Of a stretch of DNA of 5,261 bases, positions 1 to 5,261 are shown piece after piece. The DNA is from Oscillospiraceae bacterium. GTDB lineage: Bacteria > Bacillota_A > Clostridia > Oscillospirales > Ruminococcaceae. Position 1 is the first letter of the stretch; each line of letters begins with the position of its first letter. The position numbers and the translations under genes were made by a program. The notes beneath the pieces are model-generated. The model saw only the letters and a program-made list of their open reading frames with translations. It was not told the origin of the DNA and made no database searches. The stretch is taken from contig JAGBFE010000072.1 in assembly GCA_018109965.1 (NCBI GenBank), forward strand, positions 1 through 5,261, read 5' to 3'.

Positions 1-1014
1 GGCGGTGGTACAGCTATGGTTGGAGACCCATCCGGCAGAACAGATATGCGTTCTATGATGACAAAAGAAACAATTCAGCACAACTGTGACTGTTTCAAAA
101 AACAGATGGAACGCTTTATCGAATTTGGTGAAGACAAAGCTATTATGGTTAACAATGCAGACTGGCTTATGGACCTTAACTACATTGAAGTGCTCCGTGA
201 AGTTGGTGCATGCTTCTCTGTAAACAATATGCTGCGTGCAGAATGTTATAAACAGAGAATGGAAAAAGGTTTGTCATTTCTGGAATTCAACTATATGATT
301 ATGCAGTCTTATGACTTCTATCATCTTTTCCAGAAATACGGCTGCAATATGCAGTTTGGCGGCAACGACCAGTGGTCCAATATGCTTGGCGGTACAGAAC
401 TTATCCGCAAAAAGCTTGGTAAAGATGCTCACGCAATGACAATCACATTGCTGCTTAACAGTGAAGGCAAAAAAATGGGCAAAACTGCAAGTGGTGCTGT
501 ATGGCTTGACCCAAACAAAACAAAACCTTACGATTTCTATCAGTATTGGAGAAACGTTGCTGATGCTGACGTTCTCAAATGTATCAGAATGCTCACATTC
601 CTTCCACTGGAGGAAATTGACAAAATGGATGGTTGGGAAGGCAGCCAGCTGAACACAGCAAAAGAAATTCTTGCTTACGAACTTACAAAACTTGTTCATG
701 GTGAAGAAGAAGCTGAAAAGGCAAAAATGGCAGCAAAAGCCTTATTTGCAGGCGGCAGTGATGACTCCACAATGCCAACATTTACAGTTCTTGATGAACA
801 TTTTACAGATGGCAAAATTGCAATTCTTGACTTGCTTACAGTTTCAAAACTTACTCCAAGCAAATCAGAAGCAAGACGTCTTGTTATGCAGGGCGGTGTG
901 CTTGTAAACGATGAAAGGGTAACAAGCATTGATACAGCATTTATAGCTGAAGATTTTAACGAAAAATTTATCATTAAAAAAGGTAAAAAGACATTCCTTA
1001 AAATCGTAAAATAA
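1..1014 (+). CDS. tyrS: Tyrosyl-tRNA synthetase, C-terminal 337 residues (5' truncated by window edge)
   Basis: This class I aminoacyl-tRNA synthetase activates tyrosine with ATP and charges tRNA-Tyr in the cytoplasm. The reading frame is open from base 1 (GGGTA precedes the first ATG at 16), so the ATG at 16 is internal and not the true start. The N-terminus with the HIGH motif lies before the window. Numbering from the first in-window codon, [13 protein letters not shown] (1-13) matches the GGATGxIGDPSG segment of bacterial TyrRS. The tyrosine-pocket set Y98, Q102, D105 (YMIMQSYD) and Q118 is present, followed by GGNDQW (120-125). The ATP-binding KMSKS-equivalent is KKMGKT (157-162), a form close to the KFGKT of the TyrRS type. 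An S4-like RNA-binding domain occupies about 272-337 ([14 protein letters not shown], then [10 protein letters not shown]). A hairpin terminator follows 15 bases after the TAA. A Tyr T-box leader might control it but would lie upstream, out of view. The identification is secure. Confidence 0.97.
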   Translation, partial: GGGTAMVGDPSGRTDMRSMMTKETIQHNCDCFKKQMERFIEFGEDKAIMVNNADWLMDLNYIEVLREVGACFSVNNMLRAECYKQRMEKGLSFLEFNYMIMQSYDFYHLFQKYGCNMQFGGNDQWSNMLGGTELIRKKLGKDAHAMTITLLLNSEGKKMGKTASGAVWLDPNKTKPYDFYQYWRNVADADVLKCIRMLTFLPLEEIDKMDGWEGSQLNTAKEILAYELTKLVHGEEEAEKAKMAAKALFAGGSDDSTMPTFTVLDEHFTDGKIAILDLLTVSKLTPSKSEARRLVMQGGVLVNDERVTSIDTAFIAEDFNEKFIIKKGKKTFLKIVK

Positions 1015-1029
1015 ATTTACAGACAAAAA

Positions 1030-1057
1030 TAAAAGGGTACAAAACTGTACCCTTTTA
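1030..1057. terminator. Bidirectional intrinsic terminator between convergent tyrS and DUF1540-like gene
   Basis: This is a perfect 12-bp inverted repeat (1030-1041 paired with 1046-1057, core AAAAGGGTAC/GTACCCTTTT) around a 4-base loop. Read on the minus strand it is followed by a clear U-rich tail (about 1018-1029, TTTTTGTCT), and it begins 10 bases after the small gene's stop, so it is a textbook terminator for that gene. Read on the plus strand, 15 bases after the tyrS stop, the T-run is only the four T's at the base of the stem. It is therefore probably weaker in that direction, but the convergent arrangement suggests it serves both. Confidence 0.85.
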
Positions 1058-1067
1058 ACTGCTGTGA

Positions 1068-1223
1068 TTATTTCTTTTCGTATGTGCCACAGCATGTTTT
1101 TGGACCGTTTACAGTGTCCTTGTTTTCTACGCTGATACAGCCGGCTGTACAGCTTCTTACACCATCGTGGTATTTACATTCGGAAACATCACAGTTTACA
1201 CCTTTAATAGCTTTGTCAAACAT
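1068..1223 (-). CDS. Small cysteine-rich DUF1540-like protein, 51 residues
   Basis: The function is unknown. The translation begins MFDKAIKGVNCDVSECKYHD, continues GVRSCTAGCISVENKDTV and ends NGPKTCCGTYEKK. Six cysteines lie at 11, 16, 25, 29, 44 and 45. The pattern I-x3-C-x-V-x2-C-x-Y, then C-x-A-x2-I-x-V and a late T-C-x(2)-T/Y resembles the DUF1540 family, short proteins common in Clostridia and Bacilli and thought to bind metal through their cysteines. No signal peptide or membrane segment is visible, so a cytoplasmic location is likely. The start is fixed by a perfect AAGGAGG (plus-strand 1234-1240) 10 bases before ATG. The reading frame is open for its full length, the codon choice matches the neighbours, and a terminator follows directly. 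The gene is monocistronic, convergent with tyrS and divergent from the phosphoesterase. I am confident it is a real gene; the family assignment is from memory of the motif. Confidence 0.88.
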   Translation of the reverse strand: MFDKAIKGVNCDVSECKYHDGVRSCTAGCISVENKDTVNGPKTCCGTYEKK

Positions 1224-1229
1224 AATTAC

Positions 1230-1260
1230 TTAACCTCCTTTTTGGTTGTGATATTATTAT
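1230..1260 (+). promoter_or_regulatory. Possible promoter for the metallophosphoesterase gene
   Basis: TTAACC (1230-1235, 4 of 6 matches to TTGACA) lies 16 bases before TATTAT (1252-1257); a second TATTAT copy is at 1255-1260. A promoter must exist in this 73-base divergent gap unless transcription comes from elsewhere, but the AT-richness makes chance matches easy. If real, it overlaps the opposing promoter and Shine-Dalgarno. Confidence 0.25.
1234..1240 (-). promoter_or_regulatory. Ribosome binding site of the DUF1540-like gene
   Basis: The minus strand reads AAGGAGG, an exact anti-SD match, with 10 bases to the ATG at 1223. This strong site is the main reason for accepting so short a gene. 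Confidence 0.85.
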
Positions 1261-1285
1261 GAACGGCACAAAAGGATTTATACAA
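1256..1285 (-). promoter_or_regulatory. Possible sigma-A promoter for the DUF1540-like gene
   Basis: The minus strand carries TTGTAT (1280-1285) as a -35 candidate and CATAAT (1256-1261) as a -10 candidate, with an 18-base spacer. Transcription would begin near 1249, just ahead of the Shine-Dalgarno at 1234-1240, giving a very short leader. The match is imperfect, and the -35 candidate overlaps the Shine-Dalgarno of the divergent phosphoesterase gene. Confidence 0.35.
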
Positions 1286-1299
1286 GGAGTATCATTTTG
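1284..1299 (+). promoter_or_regulatory. Ribosome binding site that fixes a TTG start
   Basis: AAGGAG (1284-1289) is followed after 7 bases by TTG (1297-1299). No in-frame ATG or GTG lies between them, and the protein's first metal-binding motif begins six residues later. TTG is therefore the only start that fits. Confidence 0.85.
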
Positions 1300-1980
1300 T
1301 CAATTTTTGCAATTGGAGATTTGCATCTTTCTCTCGGTGTGTCCAAGCCTATGGACATATTTGAAGGATGGCAGGATTATCATATCAGACTTAAAAACAA
1401 CTGGCAGAAGGTTGTAAAACCTGAAGATACAGTTGTTGTTTGCGGTGATATTTCCTGGGCAATGGACATTAAAGATGCTGTGGAAGATTTTAAGTTTATA
1501 GAAGAACTGAACGGCACTAAAATAATTATGAAAGGCAATCATGATTATTGGTGGCAGACAGCAAAAAAACTTAACAGTTTTCTGGAAGAAAATAATTTTA
1601 AAACAATAAAATTCCTTTTCAACAACAGCTATGAAGTTGAAAATATAGTTGTGTGTGGCACACGCGGCTGGATTTTCGAAAATGGTGAGCCTGCTGATGA
1701 AAAGGTGATATTGAGAGAAGCGGGGAGACTGAAAGCTTCGCTGGATTATCTTGATTCAAACAAAGAAAAGGTTGTGTTTCTGCACTATCCTGCAATTTAC
1801 CAGAATTTGCAGAATACCCATATTTTAAACACATTGGAAGAGTATAATGTCAAACGATGTTATTATGGGCATTTACATGGGAAAAGTATAAAATATGCTT
1901 TTCAGGGCGAGTTCAACGGTGTAAAACACAAGCTTGTTTCTGCTGACGCATTGGAATTTTGTCCTTTTGTTATTAATTAA
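1297..1980 (+). CDS. Calcineurin-like metallophosphoesterase (predicted phosphohydrolase), 227 residues, TTG start
   Basis: This is a soluble, single-domain member of the binuclear-metal phosphoesterase superfamily (Metallophos). It resembles the group of predicted phosphohydrolases of about 230 residues common in Firmicutes, which I recall as COG1768. All superfamily blocks are present in order: GDLHLS (D8, H10), GDISW (G50, D51), GNHDYWW (N81, H82, D83), the second-metal histidine in FLHYP (H163), and GHLHG (H192, H194). This predicts an intact Mn/Fe-type active site. The substrate cannot be read from the sequence; phosphodiester, phosphoprotein or nucleotide are all possible. There is no signal peptide or membrane helix. 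The TTG start is set by AAGGAG 7 bases upstream. Codon use is mixed (AAG, GAG, CGC all occur), unlike the tightly biased tig downstream, which suggests modest expression. It lies 111 bases before tig on the same strand, with no GC-rich terminator between them, so some read-through into the operon is possible. Confidence 0.93.
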   Translation: MSIFAIGDLHLSLGVSKPMDIFEGWQDYHIRLKNNWQKVVKPEDTVVVCGDISWAMDIKDAVEDFKFIEELNGTKIIMKGNHDYWWQTAKKLNSFLEENNFKTIKFLFNNSYEVENIVVCGTRGWIFENGEPADEKVILREAGRLKASLDYLDSNKEKVVFLHYPAIYQNLQNTHILNTLEEYNVKRCYYGHLHGKSIKYAFQGEFNGVKHKLVSADALEFCPFVIN

Positions 1981-1986
1981 TATAAT
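1959..1986 (+). promoter_or_regulatory. Possible upstream (second) promoter of the tig operon
   Basis: TTGTCC (1959-1964, inside the end of the phosphoesterase gene) lies 16 bases before a perfect TATAAT (1981-1986), which immediately follows the stop codon. It is weaker overall than the promoter at 1996-2024, and it sits in very AT-rich DNA where a TATAAT can arise by chance. Confidence 0.3.
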
Positions 1987-1995
1987 AAATATATA

Positions 1996-2024
1996 TGGAC
2001 TTTTTATGCGCCGAGTGATATAAT
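1996..2024 (+). promoter_or_regulatory. Extended -10 sigma-A promoter of the tig-clpP-clpX operon
   Basis: TGGACT (1996-2001, 4 of 6 to TTGACA) is followed by a 17-base spacer and a perfect TATAAT (2019-2024). The TG at 2016-2017 makes the extended TGnTATAAT form. Predicted transcription start is near 2031, leaving a leader of about 60 bases. This is the best promoter candidate in the window and fits the high expression expected of trigger factor. No CIRCE or tandem CtsR heptad lies next to it. Confidence 0.7.
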
Positions 2025-2036
2025 TTATTAGTAATG

Positions 2037-2054
2037 GCCAAATTGTGCCAATTT
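2037..2054 (+). repeat. Small direct and inverted repeats at the tig transcription start/leader
   Basis: GCCAAATT (2037-2044) and GCCAATTT (2047-2054) form a near direct repeat exactly 10 bases apart. The same bases contain a short hairpin, AAATTG (2040-2045) with CAATTT (2049-2054) around a 3-base loop. This could be an operator next to the predicted start site or a weak RNA structure, or it could be chance in AT-rich DNA. Confidence 0.3.
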
Positions 2055-2075
2055 AAATTTGTATTTATATTTTTT

Positions 2076-2094
2076 AAGGAGTTTTAATAAAATG
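2076..2094 (+). promoter_or_regulatory. Ribosome binding site that decides the tig start
   Basis: AAGGAG (2076-2081) lies 10 bases before ATG at 2092. A longer reading from TTG at 2059 would add 11 residues (MYLYFLRSFNK) but would put the Shine-Dalgarno inside the gene. The ATG also gives the normal trigger factor N-terminus, so it is preferred. Confidence 0.85.
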
Positions 2095-3378
2095 GAATTG
2101 ATCAGAAATGAAAAAGTTGCTGATAACACAGTTGAACTTGAATTCAAAGTAAGTGCTGAAGTTTTTGCTGATGCAGTTACAAAAGCTTTTAAAAAAGCTA
2201 ACAAAGATATTACTGTACCAGGTTTCAGAAAAGGTAAAGCACCAAGAAATGTTGTAGAAAAAATGTACGGTGCTGAAGTATTCTTCAATGATGCTATCGA
2301 TGCAATTCTTCCGGATGCTTATGCAGATGCAGTTGAAGCAGCAGGTATCGAACCAGTTGCACGTCCAGAAGTTGACATCAAAGTTTGCTCCAAAGAAGAA
2401 GGTTTTGTTGCAGTAGCAAAAGTTGTTGTAAAACCAGAAGTTAAAGTTAACGAATACAAAGGCCTTAAAGCTACAAGAAAATCTGCAGTTGTTGAAGATG
2501 CAGCAGTTGAAGCAGAACTCAACACACTCAGAGAAAGAAACGGCAGACTTGTTGAAGTTGAAGGCAGAAAAGCAGAACTTAACGACACAGCTAACATCGA
2601 CTTTGAAGGTTTTGTTGATGAAGTTGCTTTTGAAGGCGGCAAAGGCGAAGGCTTTGATCTTCTCCTTGGTTCAGGTCAGTTTATCCCAGGTTTTGAAGAA
2701 CAGATTGTTGGCCACGAAATCGGCGAAGAATTTGATGTTAACGTAACATTCCCAGAAGAATACCACGCAACAGAACTCGCAGGCAAAGCTGCAGTATTCA
2801 AAACAAAACTCAACAGCCTTAAAGTTAAAGAACTTCCAGAACTCGACGATGAATTTGCAAAAGATGTAAGCGAATTTGATACACTTGATGAACTCAAAGC
2901 TGATATCAGAAAAGCAAAAGAAGAAAGAGCTGCACAGGAAGCTGAACTTGAAGTTGAAAACAGCCTTGTTGACGCTGTAGTTGCTTCTATGGAAGCTATC
3001 ATTCCAGAAGAAATGACAGAAAACAGAATCGACGAACTCGTAAGAGACTTTGAAGGCAGAATGGCACAGCAGGGTCTCCAGCTTGCAACATACCTCCAGT
3101 ACACAGGTATGGAAATGGAATCCTTCAGAAAAACATTCAGAGAACAGGCTGAACAGCAGGTAAAAATCCGTCTTGCTCTTGAAAAAGTAGCAGAAATGGA
3201 AAACCTCACAGCTTCTGATGAAGAAGTTGAAGCTGAACTTGCAAAAATTGCTGAAGCTTACAAAATGAAACTTGAACAGGTTAAAGCATTTATTCCAGCT
3301 GTTGAAATCAGAAAAGACCTTGTTATCAACAAAGCTATTGATTTCATCAAAGAAAACGCAGAAATCACAGCTGAATAA
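2092..3378 (+). CDS. tig: Trigger factor, ribosome-associated chaperone and peptidyl-prolyl isomerase, 428 residues
   Basis: Trigger factor binds the ribosome beside the exit tunnel, shields nascent chains and carries a prolyl isomerase domain. Three domains are visible. The N-terminal ribosome-binding domain (about 1-115) has the signature GFRKGKAP at 44-51, with the FRK triad at 45-47, the same register as in E. coli. The FKBP-like domain (about 160-245) has IDFEGF (169 on), LLGSGQFIPGFE (191-202) and the FPEEYHATELAGK segment. The C-terminal helical chaperone arms run from about 248 (LPELDDEFAKDVSEFDT) to 428, rich in Glu, Lys and Ala. Length equals the family norm. Codon choice is extremely restricted: Glu is GAA and Lys AAA by eye throughout, and Arg is almost always AGA. 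This is typical of a highly expressed gene and unlike the phosphoesterase upstream. The gene ends with tandem TAA TAA and leads into clpP after 52 bases. Confidence 0.98.
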   Translation: MELIRNEKVADNTVELEFKVSAEVFADAVTKAFKKANKDITVPGFRKGKAPRNVVEKMYGAEVFFNDAIDAILPDAYADAVEAAGIEPVARPEVDIKVCSKEEGFVAVAKVVVKPEVKVNEYKGLKATRKSAVVEDAAVEAELNTLRERNGRLVEVEGRKAELNDTANIDFEGFVDEVAFEGGKGEGFDLLLGSGQFIPGFEEQIVGHEIGEEFDVNVTFPEEYHATELAGKAAVFKTKLNSLKVKELPELDDEFAKDVSEFDTLDELKADIRKAKEERAAQEAELEVENSLVDAVVASMEAIIPEEMTENRIDELVRDFEGRMAQQGLQLATYLQYTGMEMESFRKTFREQAEQQVKIRLALEKVAEMENLTASDEEVEAELAKIAEAYKMKLEQVKAFIPAVEIRKDLVINKAIDFIKENAEITAE

Positions 3379-3418
3379 TAAACCTGTATCAGCCTAAACT
3401 ACCTATTGATTATAATTT

Positions 3419-3423
3419 GGAGG
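3419..3423 (+). promoter_or_regulatory. Ribosome binding site of clpP
   Basis: GGAGG lies 7 bases before the ATG at 3431, a near-ideal site. The 52-base tig-clpP gap holds no terminator hairpin, so clpP is most simply read from the tig promoter. Confidence 0.8.
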
Positions 3424-3430
3424 TTTAATT

Positions 3431-4012
3431 ATGGCTTATGTACCAATGGTTGTAGAACAGACAGGCAGGGGCGAACGCTCCTATGATATTTATTCAAGAT
3501 TGCTTAACGACAGAATTGTTATGCTTTGTGACGAAGTAAACGACACAACAGCAAGTCTGGTTGTTGCACAGCTTTTATATCTTGAAGGTCAGGATCCTGA
3601 CAAGGATATCAGCCTGTACATCAACAGTCCGGGTGGCTCCATCACAGCAGGTATGGCTATCTACGACACAATGAACTATATCAAATGCGACGTGTCTACA
3701 ATTTGCATAGGTATGGCAGCTTCAATGGGCGCTTTCCTCCTTTCAGCAGGTGCTAAAGGTAAAAGATACGCTCTGCCAAACAGCGAAGTTATGATTCATC
3801 AGCCACTCGGCGGTATGCAGGGTCAGGCTTCTGACATCAAAATTCACGCTGACAGAATTGTTAAGATGAAAGACAAACTCAACAATATTCTGGCAGAAGC
3901 AACAGGTCAGCCTTTGGAAGTTATTGAAAAAGATACAGACAGAGATAACTTTATGAGTGCAGAACAGGCTAAAGAATACGGCTTGGTTGACGAAGTTATC
4001 TATCGCAGATAA
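3431..4012 (+). CDS. clpP: ATP-dependent Clp protease proteolytic subunit, 193 residues
   Basis: ClpP is the cytoplasmic serine peptidase that forms a double heptameric barrel and degrades proteins threaded in by ClpX (or ClpC/ClpA-type ATPases). The full catalytic triad is visible: S98 in [10 protein letters not shown]123 in [10 protein letters not shown] and D172 in DTDRDNF, at the same residue numbers as in well-studied Bacillus ClpP. The oxyanion/handle region NSPGGS (65-70) and the QGQASDI head-domain start (130-136) are intact. The N-terminus ([25 protein letters not shown], given here only to residue 25) is the mature-type axial loop with almost no propeptide. Length is normal. The next gene, clpX, starts 11 bases after the stop, so the two are translated from the same message and matched to work together. 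Nothing unusual was seen. Confidence 0.98.
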   Translation: MAYVPMVVEQTGRGERSYDIYSRLLNDRIVMLCDEVNDTTASLVVAQLLYLEGQDPDKDISLYINSPGGSITAGMAIYDTMNYIKCDVSTICIGMAASMGAFLLSAGAKGKRYALPNSEVMIHQPLGGMQGQASDIKIHADRIVKMKDKLNNILAEATGQPLEVIEKDTDRDNFMSAEQAKEYGLVDEVIYRR

Positions 4013-4014
4013 TC

Positions 4015-4018
4015 GGAG
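4015..4018 (+). promoter_or_regulatory. Ribosome binding site of clpX
   Basis: GGAG (extendable to GGAGA) lies just after the clpP stop and 5 bases before the ATG at 4024. The spacing is short but workable, and with the 11-base gap it suggests coupled translation of clpP and clpX. Confidence 0.7.
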
Positions 4019-4023
4019 ATATA

Positions 4024-5261
4024 ATGGCTACAAAAGACAAAAATGTAATTTGCAGCTTTTGCGGCAAAACAAGTCAGGAAGCTGAAAGAATTGTTATTGG
4101 TCCTGGTGTTAACATCTGTAACGAATGCATTATGCTCTGTGCTGATTTGCTTGAAGAAGACGGCATAATTCAGACCAAAAGCAATACACCTAAAAACAGA
4201 AAATCTGCTAAAGACAGTTTGAATGTTAACATTCTTACTCCTGCTGAAATCAAAGAAGGTCTTGATAAATACGTTATCGGTCAGGATGAAGCAAAAAAAG
4301 TTCTCAGTGTTGCGGTTTATAACCACTACAAAAGAATTTTGAGCAATGATTCCCTTGATGATGTGGAAATTCAGAAAAGCAACATTCTGCTTTTAGGTCC
4401 TTCCGGTACAGGTAAAACACTTATGGCACAGACTCTTGCAAAAATGCTTGGTGTACCATTTGCAATTACCGATGCTACAACCCTTACTGAAGCAGGTTAT
4501 GTAGGTGAAGACGTTGAAAATATTCTTCTCCGACTTGTGCAGGCTGCAGATTATGATATCAAAAAAGCAGAAATCGGTATTATCTATGTTGATGAAATAG
4601 ATAAAATCACCCGTAAAAGCGAAAATCCTTCCACTACACGTGATGTAGGCGGTGAAGGTGTTCAGCAGGCATTGCTTAAAATTCTTGAAGGCACTGTTGC
4701 AAACGTTCCCCCACAGGGCGGACGCAAACATCCTCATCAGGAATTTTTACAGATTAACACAAAAAATATTCTGTTTATCTGTGGTGGTGCATTTGACGGT
4801 ATTGAAAAGAACATCAAAAAACGTACAGATAAGTCTGCGTTGGGCTTTAACAGCACAATTACAGACAAATCAAAAGAAGATATAACCAATCTTCTCAAAC
4901 AGGTGGAACCTGAGGATTTGGTCAAGTTTGGTCTTATTCCTGAGCTTATCGGTCGTCTGCCTGTTGTATCTGTGCTTTCCGCTTTGGACAAAGAAGCTCT
5001 CATCAAAGTTCTCAAAGAGCCAAAAAACTCTTTGATCAAACAGTATCAGGCTTTGTTTGGTCTTGATAATGTTGAACTTGATATAACAGATGACGCTATG
5101 GAAAAAATTGCTGAAAAAGCAATTGAAAGAAAAAGCGGTGCAAGAGCATTACGTTCTATATTTGAAGAATGCCTTATGGATGCAATGTACACTGTTCCAA
5201 GCGATAACACAATAACAAAGGTTATCATCAATGGTGATACAGTAGCTACAGGCAAGACAGA
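4024..5261 (+). CDS. clpX: ATP-dependent Clp protease ATP-binding subunit ClpX, 412 residues in window (3' end cut by window edge)
   Basis: ClpX is the AAA+ unfoldase that recognises tagged or misfolded substrates, unfolds them with ATP and passes them to ClpP. The reading frame was translated by hand from ATG 4024 to the last base with no stop. The N-terminal zinc-binding domain has C10-x2-C13 and C32-x2-C35. Walker A is GPSGTGKT (125-132), the pore-1 loop GYVGED (158-163), Walker [11 protein letters not shown] (D190, E191), pore-2 region RDVGGEGVQ (206-214), the RKH loop R234-K235-H236, the arginine finger R311 in [10 protein letters not shown], and sensor-2 GAR (372-374). The ClpP-docking tripeptide reads LGF (273-275), where the E. 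coli form is IGF. The family is usually about 420 residues, so only a handful of residues are missing. It directly follows its protease partner clpP. Confidence 0.98.
   Translation, partial: MATKDKNVICSFCGKTSQEAERIVIGPGVNICNECIMLCADLLEEDGIIQTKSNTPKNRKSAKDSLNVNILTPAEIKEGLDKYVIGQDEAKKVLSVAVYNHYKRILSNDSLDDVEIQKSNILLLGPSGTGKTLMAQTLAKMLGVPFAITDATTLTEAGYVGEDVENILLRLVQAADYDIKKAEIGIIYVDEIDKITRKSENPSTTRDVGGEGVQQALLKILEGTVANVPPQGGRKHPHQEFLQINTKNILFICGGAFDGIEKNIKKRTDKSALGFNSTITDKSKEDITNLLKQVEPEDLVKFGLIPELIGRLPVVSVLSALDKEALIKVLKEPKNSLIKQYQALFGLDNVELDITDDAMEKIAEKAIERKSGARALRSIFEECLMDAMYTVPSDNTITKVIINGDTVATGKT

Larger units (their letters stand above)
1981..2091 (+). other. Intergenic region between the phosphoesterase and tig genes
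   Basis: This very AT-rich 111-base gap has no coding potential of its own. It holds the extended -10 promoter (1996-2024), the small repeats at 2037-2054, an AATTTAAATT palindrome (2050-2059), a T-rich stretch and the tig Shine-Dalgarno. No GC-rich hairpin with a U-tract was found to end the phosphoesterase transcript. Confidence 0.7.

Noticed and set aside
16..18. ATG at 16 as the start of tyrS
   Set aside because: The frame is open to base 1, and the residues before it (GGGTA) belong to a conserved internal TyrRS block. The HIGH motif region is missing, so the gene begins upstream of the window.
2059..2091. N-terminal extension of tig from TTG at 2059
   Set aside because: It would put the good AAGGAG site inside the gene and add 11 residues not expected in trigger factor. 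The ATG at 2092 gives the canonical start and puts the GFRKGK signature in the usual register.
1981..2091. CtsR or CIRCE (HrcA) heat-shock operators upstream of tig
   Set aside because: No tandem GTCAAA-type heptads and no TTAGCACTC/GAGTGCTAA inverted repeat were found. A lone GTCAAA-like string at about 1215-1220 lies inside the small gene.
2676..3209. Long minus-strand open frame opposite tig (177 codons), and another at 2319-2642
   Set aside because: Both are Ser-, Thr- and Ala-rich antisense shadows caused by the restricted codons of tig. They show no ribosome binding site or known motif, and tig is unambiguous on the other strand.
3411..3416. Perfect TATAAT just upstream of clpP
   Set aside because: Transcription would start about 3423, on or after the clpP Shine-Dalgarno (3419-3423), and no -35 is found near 3388-3393. 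It is probably chance in AT-rich DNA.
4000..4326. Minus-strand open frames opposite clpX (4000-4326, 4393-4737, 4737-5039, 5046-5255)
   Set aside because: The plus-strand frame is an intact ClpX with all motifs. The antisense frames have no ribosome binding site or recognisable motif.
1..5261. Mobile element, CRISPR array, tRNA or toxin-antitoxin pair
   Set aside because: No transposase motifs, regularly spaced repeats, cloverleaf or paired small genes were seen on either strand. The region is housekeeping in character.

Overview
The window is about 5.3 kb of compact, AT-rich chromosomal DNA from a low-GC Gram-positive bacterium, most likely a gut-type Clostridia (Ruminococcaceae/Oscillospiraceae-like). 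The evidence for this is strong AGGAGG-type ribosome binding sites, sigma-A-like promoter elements, a small DUF1540-type cysteine-rich gene, the gene order tig-clpP-clpX, and A/T-ending codons. The family-level placement is inferred from the look of the proteins; no search was run.

Layout: (1) 1-1014, the 3' four-fifths of a tyrosyl-tRNA synthetase gene (tyrS, + strand), whose start lies before the window. (2) 1030-1057, a hairpin with U-tracts that ends tyrS and the convergent small gene that follows. (3) 1068-1223, minus strand, a 51-residue cysteine-rich DUF1540-like protein with a perfect Shine-Dalgarno. (4) A 73-base divergent intergenic region. (5) 1297-1980, + strand, a calcineurin-like metallophosphoesterase that starts at TTG. 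(6) 1981-2091, a promoter-bearing gap with an extended -10 promoter and a roughly 60-base leader. (7) 2092-3378 tig (trigger factor), 3431-4012 clpP and 4024-5261 clpX (open at the right edge), all on + and closely spaced.

The right half is a protein-quality-control operon. Trigger factor meets nascent chains at the ribosome exit tunnel, and ClpX unfolds substrates and feeds them to the ClpP serine protease. All catalytic residues that fall inside the window are present in ClpP, ClpX and the phosphoesterase, and no frameshift or premature stop was found. tyrS and the phosphoesterase are separate transcription units with no obvious functional tie to the operon.

I found no mobile element, CRISPR array, tRNA/rRNA gene or defence-like cluster. 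This is essentially an ordinary housekeeping region. The points that deserve a second look are the small cysteine-rich gene, the tig leader/promoter region, and the phosphoesterase of unknown substrate beside the Clp operon.
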